From positions 18,594 to 30,136 of the forward strand of contig KN834852.1 in NCBI GenBank assembly GCA_000827265.1: a stretch of DNA of 11,543 nucleotides, given 5' to 3'. The notes below the pieces were generated by a model, which saw only the letters and a list, made by a program, of their open reading frames with translations, had not been told where the DNA came from and did no database searches. Every line of letters starts with the position of its first letter. Within the stretch, counting starts at the first letter, position 1. The position numbers and the translations under genes are program-made. Below, piece after piece: positions 1-9,198 of this stretch. The DNA is from Collybiopsis luxurians FD-317 M1 (taxonomy: Eukaryota > Basidiomycota > Agaricomycetes > Agaricales > Omphalotaceae).

Positions 1-254
1 TTATTATATTACCTCGCATTTACATTTATTTAGCTTTTTTCTTGATTCCTGATTGTCATGTTGTACCACTTTACTTATTTTCCAGACCAGAAAGAGGTCT
101 ATTTGACGAGTCGGTTGAGAATTGAGAATGAAGCCTTACAGTCTCGGCAATACAAGTCATTTAACTCACTCCATACATTCACAATATAGCTCTATTCTCA
201 ATATATATGCTTAAACAGTGACAATAATCTAATTCAATGCATCGAAAATGTGTT
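1..254. other. A+T-rich flank, no gene seen
   Basis: No reading frame, RNA gene or recognisable domain is visible. The stretch is A+T-rich with many short stops in all frames. If the adjacent repeat is the end of a transposable element that extends leftwards, this would be internal, probably non-coding, sequence of that element. That is inference from the repeat orientation only. Confidence 0.4.
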
Positions 255-412
255 TAAATGAAGCGAATTTAAGTTTTAATGAAAAGTCCATTTTGCCGAG
301 GTTCGGCAAGTTAGCTGTCAAGCGCGGGAAAAAAAAGTTACTTTCAAGTAACTTTCAAGTAACTTGATTATATTAAAAAAGTTACTTACAAAGTTACTTT
401 GCGCACACTCTG
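255..412 (-). repeat. Terminal repeat of a hAT-like DNA transposon or MITE (left copy)
   Basis: The reverse complement of this segment aligns along most of its length with 10974 to about 11140. Read from 412 towards lower coordinates it starts CAGAGTGTGCGCAAAG, against CAGGACTGTGAGCAAAG in the other copy. Both then run through AAGTAACTT/AAGTTACTT motifs, a G/A-rich block with cgcTTGACAGc, and CCGA..CGGCAAGTT. Five 9-bp motifs lie at 335, 346, 357, 379 and 391. Similarity weakens beyond about 289 but can be followed to about 255. The sharp inner edge at 412 and the CAG start suit the end of a hAT-type element with subterminal transposase-binding repeats. The superfamily is inferred from the CAG terminus, not from a transposase of that element. 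Confidence 0.6.
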
Positions 413-1884
413 CTCAAACTATCATAGGCCACTTGAGCCGATGAAGCAAAATCAGCAGTCACAAACTCTAGGAGACTATCTCCACCCATGCCCTGCTTGA
501 TTGCCCGGATGACAGACACATCAACAGGCATTAGGAAGTTCTTTCCTCCCCAGTCCTCGTACAGTGTGAAAGCTTGGTCTCTGGATATACCAGAAGGGCC
601 AGCTTTGTTTTTATCTTTGCGCATTTTGACGCCGTTGCGAAATTGTATGAACTCGGCCAATTCTTGGCGCAGAAGCTTGGGCCATAACCACTGGCAGAGA
701 ACACTAATTTTAAACTATCAGTATGCGCAGTTTATTGTGTTAAAATGACCTACTAGTGGTCTCAATTGTTAGGATCATAGATACCATCTTCAATACCTCG
801 ATTGAAAAAAAGTACAGCATTGTCGCCGAAGTCTAGGCGTAATCTGAGCCAGGAACATTCAATAGAAATATTGTGAACGCTCCGGAGGTATATATGTGCC
901 GGAAGTTCTTCAAGTGAACATTCTGGATGAAAGATTTCTCTACACCGGTGCGTCAATAGCCAATACCACAGTCAAACACTACAATAGTACCTTAATGCAT
1001 TCATGGGGCCAAGCAGAGCGGTTGTTTCGGAGCCACAGTCAGTAGTAAATTGAGTGGGAATACCTGTGAACACTTGTTAATGTCCGAAGTTTCTAGAGTT
1101 CGATTGAAAGTTACCACCGAATTTCTCCACAAGTAGAAGAAAATAGTATGCAATTACCTCTGCTACTCGATTGCTTGGCAGAACCCAAGCGTCAAGAAAT
1201 TTCCCAGTCGCATCGTCAACAACAGCCCAGATGGGAAATCCAATCTTGTAAAGCTTATCATGTCCATCACCAGTCCATCGGTGATGAATTCCCAATGGTT
1301 GTTTTACCACACGATGAATTTTTTTTGCCGTTGGCTCACGTTTGGCAAAACCTTCCTCGGCATGAATGTGCATGACATCTCCAATGAACTGGCTGTGTCA
1401 AAGATGACGGATCAGTAGTCACTCTCACTTTCCACCTGATGTTTGCATAAGCCTTACCGTGCTAGATGTACTCCAGAGTTGTATGCGACCTTGGCTTGAA
1501 TAGTTCTAACACCTAAACATTGAGCAGGATCTTTTGACATTTCGTCAAGTATAAGTTGAGTGGCTTCTTCTTTTCCCTCCACATCCATATTCTTCATGAC
1601 ACCACGACTACCTGTCAGTTCAAGCTTGCGACGTCCATTTTTGACTGTAGAAGCACTTGCAGACCAGTTGGATGGGGGGTTTCACATTCAATCAAAACAC
1701 CGCACCTCATTTTTATCTCATACTCAGCTTTCAGCAGTCGGGATATTGTCCCGTTATTGGTTATCTTGCATCGGTGGTATTTAATGAGTGCTTCTTGCAA
1801 TGTTGGATCACTGCTTGGAACTAATGCAAAACAGTAAGCTGAAGGAAATGCTTCCACACTGTGTGGCCTTACCGCAACTATCAT
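394..1884 (-). pseudogene. Fungal integrase-core (DDE) transposase, one nonsense codon, C-terminus truncated
   Basis: This is a six-exon gene: exons 1884-1706, 1655-1458, 1392-1115, 1063-991, 939-754 and 703-394, with introns of 50, 65, 51, 51 and 50 nt. All junctions are GT..AG and in phase, giving 407 codons. An N-terminal helix-turn-helix-like part (LQEALIKYH, ITNNGTISRLL, SASTVKNGRRKL) is followed by an RNase H-fold core: WTGDGHDKLYKIGFPIW (Asp about 168), QFTTDCGSET (Asp about 227) and HNISIECSW (Glu about 270), a plausible DDE triad. A C-terminal part (QWLWPKLL, YEDWGGKN) follows. The pattern matches the integrase-core transposon proteins common in mushrooms. An in-frame TGA at 764-762 (codon about 302) interrupts the frame between DPNN and DHYVLCQW. 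The last residues and the stop come from the repeat at 255-412, so the native C-terminus is lost. The start at 1884 is uncertain, because another intron may lie just inside the N-terminus. Confidence 0.82.
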
Positions 1885-2111
1885 GCTGATTGTTTCCAGT
1901 TGGATTTCGGTTCATGAGTGATCTTTTAGGATTTTCACTGATGTTTGCCTACTGATGCTTTTGAAGGCAAAGAGTGGGAACTATGCAAACGATTGGACCA
2001 AGTTTGAATGCCTCATGCTTTTGATTATCAACACGTTCCAAATCTTCTGTTCTTTCAGTTAAAGAATGACTCTATTTCCATCATTCAATGATGTTTACAT
2101 GCTGGATTTCA
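1885..2111. other. Intergenic spacer between divergent genes
   Basis: This lies between the transposase start (minus strand) and the tandem repeat upstream of the kinase (plus strand). No open frame of note or clear core promoter motif was seen. Any shared promoter would have to lie here or in the tandem repeat that follows. Confidence 0.35.
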
Positions 2112-2612
2112 GGAACTGGGGTGAAAGGGTTGGTGAGCCTTAAGAGTATCTGGGCCGAGTTTGGAGGTTCATTCTTCGAAAATTTTACTTTGAGTATTCC
2201 AAAATTGGTATAATGAAATTTCTCTTTTTGGCTTCTTGTTGATGTTCTTCCACTAGAGCCTTGAAAGCCGGAAAGAAGGTCAAAATATCTAGGGTTTGGG
2301 TATTATTTGGTTTGAGTTGTCTCAAATTGGTGTAATGGATTTTCCTTTTCTTCAGCTTCCAAGGGAATATTTCAATGCCAGAATGAAAGTATTGAATAAA
2401 GTTTCAAAGACATATTAGGTTAGGATGCCCTTTGCTGTGAGTCCTTCCAAGGTGATATAATAGATTTCCCTTTATTTTGGTTCTGGTTCATTTATTTGAT
2501 GACCTGGTTGAATTAAATTCTTCAAAACTGGGGTGAAAGGGATGGCGAGTTTTGAGACGTTTGAGTACAGTTGTCTTTGAGTCCTGCGGCACTCAAATAG
2601 TTGGGTTTTTTT
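2112..2612. repeat. Diverged tandem repeat, period about 122-125 bp, about four units
   Basis: A landmark of the form CAAA(T)TTGGT(A/G)TAATGG followed by a T-rich run recurs at 2199 (ccaaaattggtataatg), 2321 (ctcaaattggtgtaatgg) and 2446 (tccaaggtgatataatag), with a weaker fourth match near 2590 (tcaaatagttgg then a T run). A second landmark, AACTGGGGTGAAAGG, is near-perfect at 2112 and 2524, with decayed counterparts near 2250 and 2370. The spacing between landmarks is 122 and 125 bp, and 412 bp between the two best copies of the second landmark. There is no coding potential. It may be an old minisatellite or duplicated promoter or 5'-flanking sequence of the kinase gene. Confidence 0.55.
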
Positions 2613-2648
2613 TAATTTTACCTCGTCTCAAGCTTCTTTCCTTCATTC

Positions 2649-4565
2649 TTGCTGGATATTCTTGAGGGCTCACTAGGTCATCTCAGCTCAAAGACGACGA
2701 AGTGCTCAAGCTGCAGCAATGAATATCCATGGATGACCATAGATACTTGTTTTGTATGCCGTGAGTTGAGCGGAAAATCCAATGTCGAGAAGCAAATGAT
2801 TCAGGTTTGTGATTATTTGCACCTGAACCTTAGTGATTTATTACGATTGATGTTTTTCTTTCACCTCAGGCTAAGCCAAGATGTCTGAGCTGCAGTCACA
2901 TATACGCCGAGCTTGAGAATCCATTGTGCCAGAGTTGTGCCTTACATTGGGGTCAGTAAAATTGTACCTTTATCTTCACAAATCTACAATCTTATCACTA
3001 ACTCTCAGCGGAACAACCTGTGCTCCCGGCACCATTATCCCACTTGTCAAGTGTAGCTGAGCAGCTTAGGCTGGTCAAAGCAGGCGAGGTGGCTTCACGC
3101 ATACTTTCATCAGCTCAACGACACCGGCAGAGTGCCTCAGACACTTGTTTGCAGCCAGTTGTTTCACGTCCTCAAAACTCAAGCCTTCGCAAAGCAATGG
3201 CTGCTATTTCTGGTAAAAGAACACTGACACTCACAAAAGCATGCATTTACTTCTACCTCAGCTGGACCGATATAGCATTGACCAGATGTTTCTCAAGGAA
3301 ACACTTGTAAAGGTTGCCTTTGAGAGTATTTTGGTGTTGACTCGGGAAGCTTATGAGGAAGGCAACCCAGGAATGTCCAAGCAGATTAACAGGTAAGTAT
3401 CTTAGACATATCTAATCATCAAAATCTTATTCGCATACTTGAGACGAAACATTTCGTATCATTCTCACACAACTAGATCACAACATTCAAATCTCAATAT
3501 GACTGAGCTCGAGCTCAAGACAGTGGATGGACTGCTTCAACATTTTGCCAATCTTGGCTATGTCAGTGCGCAGCAAGTTGCCGCAAGAAAATTAAGTATA
3601 TGTCTGATTATTGAAGAAGGATTCTTGGTATGTTTTTATTATTCATGCAATGGTCTACTATGTTCATCAGTCGGTTAGCCTCAAGATGACACATGGGATG
3701 AGCATTTAGTTGGTGAATCTGGACGACTCTCTGTTGCTAGTGCTACTGGTCATACATCTAGCACAAGTGCTCATCGCAACCGCAGTTCAGCATCACTTCA
3801 GAAGCGGAAGCTGACAGTCCAAGAATCCCACAGCAGCAGCAACAGCCGTAATAGCAGTGAACGTCTATCTGCTATTATTCACACCAGTGCCTTTCGGCCA
3901 CGAGTATTCTATTCTCGCAAAGTCTTATTGCAGACATTCAAATTTAAGAAGGTAGCCTATGATGCAGAAACCCGCCAGTTTTCTGTAGAGCCTGAGGACA
4001 AAGAAATAATGCTTTCATTGAACTGGCAGCATGACCTTGAACAACGCCGCCGCCATGAAAGGGATTCATGCTATATTGGTAGCGGTTATTCAAAAAATGT
4101 CTTCTATGTGAGTGAAATATTGATTTCTGCTGCGCTATCCCAGTCTAACATTAGCCATTGATGTGTTTGATGACCAGGCTCGTGTGGAGGGCAAAGAATA
4201 TGCATTTGCTCAGCATAACGCAAGCTATTCTGAAGAGGAAAATTCTAAGTTTCTGCAAGCAGAGTTTGAGAATCTGGCAGATGCATCACTCTTTGCAGAA
4301 GAATTTAAGGCTCACCTTCGTCAAGAGGCATGCAATTTCCAAGTAAGTATGGGTTTCTTCATTTTTATTGCTTCTAATCACCATTGCTTTAGATTTTTAT
4401 TTCAATTATGATGGTGCATTCATGGAAGACCTACGAACATGCGGAACATGCTTCTCCTCTCGAATGGTGTTCCCGCCAGACCTTGTCATGTGCGTGTTCA
4501 AGTGCATCCTGCACAATGATTGTTGTAAAATGGTGCGGATGATCGAGAACGGAGTACGTGTCTAG
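2649..4565 (+). pseudogene. Alpha-type protein kinase with N-terminal Cys regions, C-lobe missing
   Basis: Exons read as 2649-2804, 2870-2951, 3009-3212, 3262-3392, 3444-3627, 3679-4107, 4178-4346 and 4393-4565. Exons 1-2 carry four Cys pairs (CSSC, CFVC, CLSC, CQSC), probably two zinc-binding units. Then come a helical segment and a Ser/Arg/Asn-rich linker. The alpha-kinase N-lobe starts near FKFKKVAYDAETRQFSVEP and includes SLNWQHDLEQRR, the Gly-rich GSGYSKNVFYARVEGKEYAFAQ region (split by the intron after FY), FLQAEFENLADA and YFNYDGAF. This architecture is expanded in mushroom genomes. Oddities: no in-frame ATG lies between the upstream stop at 2613 and the Cys region, so a 5' exon is missing or the start is lost. 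The junction 3212/3262 is out of phase by one nucleotide unless a non-canonical GC donor is used. The sequence loses family resemblance after FPPDLVMC (about 4490) and stops at 4563-4565 without the C-lobe. It is probably inactive. Confidence 0.75.
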
Positions 4566-5102
4566 CCCTGATATACTCTGTATCGTCTACTGACAGCGAA
4601 AGAGCAGCTCAGTACTCAGTAGCTATGGCTATGTTCTTCTCTTCCTGGGGATCAGCCTCGAATCCAAGATAGAAAGCTATCTCATATCCCTTATATTCAT
4701 CCTATCAGCCTCGCAAACACACTGGCGTTGTTCATTGCTCGAAAAATGGACGTTTCGACGATTCCGCTTCACCTTGTTGTGTTCGTTCCATCCAAGTCCC
4801 CACTCTCCACGATAACCATGAGCTAGCCTCAACGCCGACGGACAACCAGGCGGTTCGACTGAAATCGCACAATTGTTGGAAGGATTGGGTTATGCCCAGT
4901 CAGAGTCCGTTTTCTGTACGTTCTTGACCGAGCTTTTCTAATCTTTCTTGCGAGATGACTGACGTGGTTGTATCTCAGCCGTCAAAGGTCCGGCATGTTT
5001 ACTCTACGGTGCTCACCGACTCGTGCTCTAGGGTTTGGCGGACAGCATCGTACGGAGTGCTTGCTACGATGTACATATATATCTATCTAAAGAAGATATC
5101 CG
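4566..5102. other. No assignable gene
   Basis: Base composition becomes less A+T-rich than in the kinase region, and no long frame exists. Two short plus-strand stretches look weakly protein-like: one around 4749-4830, from an ATG followed by PLHLVVFVPSKSPLST, and one around 4829-4917 reading LNADGQPGGSTEIAQLLEG, followed by a possible intron (gtacgt...ctcag). They are in different frames, separated by a stop, and I cannot assign them to a family. They may be a further gene relic. Confidence 0.3.
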
Positions 5103-7359
5103 TTACCACTGTAGCACTATAGTAATATGCAAGCTTCGTATGACAATGGCAAACTTGAAGATGTGACCGAGAGAGTACCCGTTCAATTCAGGAGAATCGT
5201 CCTTTCCTCGAGCATGGTATGAGAAATCTGTTACGACTATATCCAAAGCTTCATATCCGAGAAATTTCTTCCTCTCGTACCAGATCGTCCGTGGTCCTCT
5301 TGACACGACGGAAGCGTCAATGCTTCGACGAACAATAGTCGACGACAGAAGGTATACCAGATGACCTTTTCCAGGCCAAAAAATTGGGGCAGGGACTGAA
5401 CTTCGCTGAAAGAGAGACCATCGTAAACATATACAGCGCTGATGAGCCAATCGACAATTTCCACGAGTACTAGGGCATAACAGTCAATAAGCGGAAAGCA
5501 TCATAAACAAGGGCAACTTGCCTTTAGTCGAACGCTCCTGCGAGTTCTTCTTTTTCTTCTTTTCTTCCCATCCTCCACTATCGTCCCCGCCGCCATTTCA
5601 TTTGACCTCTAATCGTCTGCAGGTGGGTCTGGTAAGGTCACGGTGCTATCCTCTTGCAGATTTTGCATAGTGTCCGGATTCACCTGTGACACAGCTAAGC
5701 TTAGACAACTCCTCCGTCGGCACAGAAGGAGTCGTCGCAATATACAACGGCTCCCATTTGTTTTGCAAGCGATCGAACTAAAAAACACGTTATCAGGTTT
5801 TACCGTCAACACCAAAATCACCACCCCTACATACCTCGAATAACCACGTATACAACATACTCGTCACACTCTCCTTCGCCAACCTCGTATGGCCCTCTTC
5901 GTCAAACACCCCTCTGGTCAAACAGATACTCCCAACAGCTGCGCCGGTCTCAACCCAACAGCTCAAGCCATTGATAACTGTTGGGCTCCTAAGAGACCGG
6001 AGCGGAGAGGGCGGTGATAAGGAGAGAGTTGGGGTCATAGAGAGGACAGATTGGTTGGTGAAGAGGACGGAGCGGAGGGAGTCAGCGGCGAGGTTGAGAG
6101 CAATTGCGCGTAGGATCGAGGGGATAAGGAAGACGTAGAAGGATTCGGTTTCGGATATGAGGGATACTTGGGTATTAGGGTAAGATGAAAAGAGACGGGG
6201 GTGTCGGTGTGGGTCCAGCCAGACGGGGTAAGAGAAAATTGGTGAGAGGGTGGAAAGGGCGGACTTGGAGATGGGGATATCGAATTCGCGAATCGTCGAA
6301 ACGAGGATACCGCTCCAGGAATTTGGCTTCCTGTGGATCCCACCTCCATTGCACCAACTCATCCCACTTCATCGTCGACCCACTGATACTCCCAAACAGC
6401 CTCGTCGTGTACTCTGGTGCCTCCCTATCTGATGCGTACATCTGGCCTACAGGCTCTATCCTCACGTCAAGCGAGCCCAGGGAAGGATGATGCAGGTTCA
6501 ACTCATCCATTTAGTTGCGATTGTCTTCGACAGTCTGTGGTCCACACGCACATACTCGGAGGTGCCGGGTGCCTTTTGGGAGAGCTGGTTGCGGAGGGAG
6601 TGAATGTAGGGTCACTTTCGATGTCGAGCCCATTGGACATGTGTTCGAGAGCGGGAGATGGGGAGAGGTACGGTGCTAGATGCGCCGTAGACGATGTGTT
6701 TGAACATTGGACGATCAACGTATTCGGCAAGTTCGGAGCGAGTTTGACGGGGGATACAATGCCTGAATCTAAATTCGTCTCTTTGACGGAAGTAAGAACC
6801 CAACACCAATGCAATAGAGAATGAAATTAACTTACCAGAAAGCTTTATCAATATTTCCACCGAAAATAGGACTCGCAGTAAGACCCATAATCTTCGGCCT
6901 CTGCATCCTTCTCTGACACCAGTAAGGGTAAAATCCCTCGCGAGTAACTTGTGATAAAACTCTTGCATGATTCGGTTATATGGATCGTTATTGACGACAT
7001 GGTGAGCCTCATCGAAAATAATCAAACAAATATCGACACCCATCAAGATATAGCCATAGCGCAGTTGGTGCAGGGCATCGAGAAGGGCCTGCAGAGTAGA
7101 AACCATGACTCGATGAAGCATCCTTCCATTGTTCCGGGGCTAGAGCTTCCGAGAGGAGGCCGGCAGAGACAGGGAGGGCATCTTTGATGAGGTTACACGG
7201 CGACGTGGGAAGCCAGAAACCATGAGAGACAAAGGTGAGAAACGAAAAAAAAACCCCAAGACGCGTCCAGCTGACCATCTCGGCGCTTAACATTTCAATT
7301 CCAATTTGGACCGTGACGCTACCCAACAGAAGGTCCAAGCGTTTGATGTAACGCCACAC
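5103..7359 (-). pseudogene. Eroded Dicer-like gene: DEAH helicase pieces plus RNase IIIa and IIIb
   Basis: Pieces lie in Dicer order in shifting frames. Helicase: LIKDALPVSAGLLSEALAPE (about 7191-7130), HRVMVSTLQALLDALH and motif II DEAHH (7013-6999), then FYHKLL, and after a frameshift PKIMGLTASP (LTASP at 6883-6869). Next come RSELAEYVDRPMFKHIVY (about 6760-6690) and YIHSLRNQLSQ (about 6610). A pre-RNase segment follows: EYTTRLFGSISGSTMKWDEL (about 6420-6340) and IPSILRAIALNLAADSLR (about 6120). RNase IIIa: LYDPNSLLITALSAPV, then EPNSYQWLELLG, with TAG at 5991-5989 and TGA at 5952-5950. Then FDRLQNKWEPLYI after a 57-nt intron (5834-5778), and LISAVYVYDG after a GC..AG intron (5521-5470). 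RNase IIIb: LEKVIWYTF..LLFVEALTLPSC (5374-5303), then after a frameshift ERKKFLGYEALDIVVTDFSY (about 5280). The Walker A motif, helicase C lobe and most of the dimerisation/PAZ part are absent. A functional fungal Dicer is about two to three times longer. Clearly non-functional. Confidence 0.8.
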
Positions 7360-8012
7360 TGTGACTCATCCTATCCGGCATTTGGACAGCACTTTTCATT
7401 TTCTTTTGTTGATGAACCGCCATGGTCTGTGACTTGAACAACGAGCAAACGGTGTGCAGAATAAAGAGATCGCCGCTGATTGAATACTCGCTTAGAGTCT
7501 TACATGTCATCAGGAGGCAAGGGAAAAAATTAACCTCAACAACACACCAGTCGCTTTGTCAAGCTCTACAGCTTTTTTGCCGTCAACGCCCTTGCCCAAT
7601 TTCAGCCGTTGATGTTAAGGTGGATTCTTCAGAAGGATTCTCTAAGCCCCAAAAGCTAAGTGATACTCAGGTGCGACGTCTGAAGATGCATCGCAAAAGA
7701 CGGGAAAAGGAAAGGAAAGGGAAGTAATAAAGTCAAACAAAAGGTACGCGTTATACGATTCGGGTACCGACTCTACATCATCTCCTGTCTGTATTCAAGA
7801 GGTCAACCAGGAAAGCTACGTGATGCTTCATTCCAGGCGCCCTTGAGGCTCTGGACCGAGGGGCACATTTTTCATTTCCATCTATCGCTTAAACGGCTTG
7901 ATCCCAGAGAATCCGTTCAACGGCCTGTTCAGGTCTCCAATTCCATCTTTTTCAGAGTTTCGATCTAGACTAGAAGAGTCCGCTCTACATTTGGAATCGG
8001 AATAACCATACG
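7360..8012. other. No firm gene; weak small basic ORF on the plus strand
   Basis: A plus-strand frame ending at 7727 gives a Lys/Arg-rich tail (SDTQVRRLKMHRKRREKE) closed by tandem stops. An ATG at 7504 (MSSGGKGK) lies one base out of frame with it, separated by an A6 run. The two parts could be one small gene with a one-base slip, but I recognise no family. The rest (7730-8012) shows nothing protein-like. The Dicer remnant cannot be followed upstream of about 7359, so its 5' part, including Walker A, was probably deleted. Confidence 0.25.
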
Positions 8013-8201
8013 ATGTCGCTGCAGTACACGGTACAGTTTCATTAAAAAACTCTTAAACGTCATCTTATCTGTACTTTTTTCTCCGAGTAGGCTTGCAGTG
8101 ATTGCAAAAACTCAGTTTGGAATTCCACAACGGTCTCTCCGCACACCTATATGTCGACAGGGCCATGTCAATCCGAGTCTGGACCTATTGCGGAGGCATG
8201 A
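8013..8201 (+). CDS. Possible two-exon small ORF or gene fragment
   Basis: ATG at 8013 opens MSLQYT (8013-8030). A canonical-looking 60-nt intron (gtacag...gagtag, 8031-8090) would join in phase to a second exon, 8091-8201, containing ACSDCKNSVWNSTTVS and ending in TGA, for 42 residues in total. A CxxC followed by W recalls the C..C......W segment of mucin-like membrane proteins frequent in mushroom genomes, but the match is too short to assign. It may be an exon pair of a degraded gene or chance. Confidence 0.2.
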
Positions 8202-8328
8202 TAGGACTCGTATTTATGTAGCCCGGGTTTACTGGATTCCCCAGAGCTCAGGTTCATTTCCTTTACGGCTATCCAGTTTCTGCTCGATTCCCGTCGTTCG
8301 TAGGTAAACAGCCCGTCCTCGTTAAACA

Positions 8329-9198
8329 ATGGTCTTCCTGCGCGTCTTCGCTCTTATTTGCGTCTTGGCAACATGGAGCGTTGCTTTCAGCAGTGCAGCA
8401 AGTCTCGCAACGCGTACTATCGACACTTCTTCTAATGGAAAACGTATGGCGAATGGCCTTGCTCCTCTTTGGCCCGCTGCGTTGCCTCGGAATCCCAAGG
8501 CGAGACGATCTGTCGGTATGTCGTCCCACTTCGAGTACTTGTGCTGTAGCGTCGCCTAACAGAACTTACCGTACAGTCAAAAAAAGTGTTGACCGTCGCG
8601 ACCCCAGCCCTCCTACCCCTTCGCACATTCCTACGTAAGTCAAAGATCTCTTCCCGTTTGAGATAAAATACTAATTCTATTTCGGTTGGGTCCGCACTCC
8701 AGAGCGCCTTGCACCCCCGTCTCAGCAAACGGATATAATTACAAGATGTTTTACAGCGGTTCTGGATACACGTACGTATACCATTCACTTCTCCTCTCCT
8801 ATGAAAGAAGACTCAACTTTCCTCTTGCGAATACTTAGCCTGAATTACAACAACCCTGGTAACTGGGCTGGTCATCGGCCGATGGTGCTCACATTGGACG
8901 GTTCAATCGAAACTTGCGCTGCGATTCAAACCTGCGCCAACACAGCTCGAGCTCAAATAAACGTATATTACACATTCGATCTTCATTACGATGAGTCCGT
9001 TGATATGTGGTATTGTGTTCAGTTCTACGATTATGTGCGTTATTGTTCTGGATCTCATTCGGTTCCTCGCTGACCCATCTGATTTTTTTGTTTTTTAAAC
9101 AAAAACCCAAAACAAAAAAACAGAGTTCTGAGGCTGGCTTGTTCAACGTTGCGGATACTAATGTGATTGCGGGTTACGGTTTCATACAGTACTTCTGA
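8329..9198 (+). CDS. Small secreted protein, five exons, 194 residues, apparently intact
   Basis: Exons 8329-8515, 8577-8634, 8703-8771, 8839-9034 and 9124-9198 join in phase through GT..AG introns of 61, 68, 67 and 89 nt, giving 194 residues and a TGA. The start is the first ATG of an N-terminal signal peptide (MVFLRVFALICVLATWSVAF, cleavage likely near SSA-AS). A basic Pro-rich spacer follows, with KRMANGLAPLWP and ARRS. I recall this GLxPLxP/RR layout from many predicted secreted proteins of agaricomycetes. The C-terminal part has four Cys (APCTPV, ETCAAIQTCAN, MWYCVQFYD) and many aromatics, ending in VIAGYGFIQYF. The Cys/aromatic spacing (ETCAA..C, then WYC) is reminiscent of PAN/apple-like modules, which is a guess. 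There is no transmembrane segment beyond the signal and no catalytic motif. It is the only gene here without lesions. Function unknown; extracellular. Confidence 0.85.

Noticed and set aside
335..399. CRISPR-like short repeat array
   Set aside because: The motifs are 9 bp, in both orientations, with 2-14 bp spacing and within a transposon end in a eukaryotic genome.
488..748. Plus-strand ORF of 86 residues
   Set aside because: It is the antisense shadow of the transposase exons, which have clear family motifs and in-phase introns on the minus strand.
6185..6824. Plus-strand ORFs of 101 and 135 residues
   Set aside because: They are antisense to Dicer-derived segments, with no recognisable domain or intron structure.
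7422..7727. Plus-strand ORF of 101 residues with a Lys/Arg-rich end
   Set aside because: There is no family match, and a plausible start (7504) is out of frame across an A run. It is mentioned only as a weak candidate.
8098..8307. Plus-strand ORF of 69 residues just upstream of the secreted protein
   Set aside because: Its composition is not protein-like, it lies in the presumed promoter and leader of the 8329 gene, and a different frame gives the slightly better two-exon candidate at 8013.
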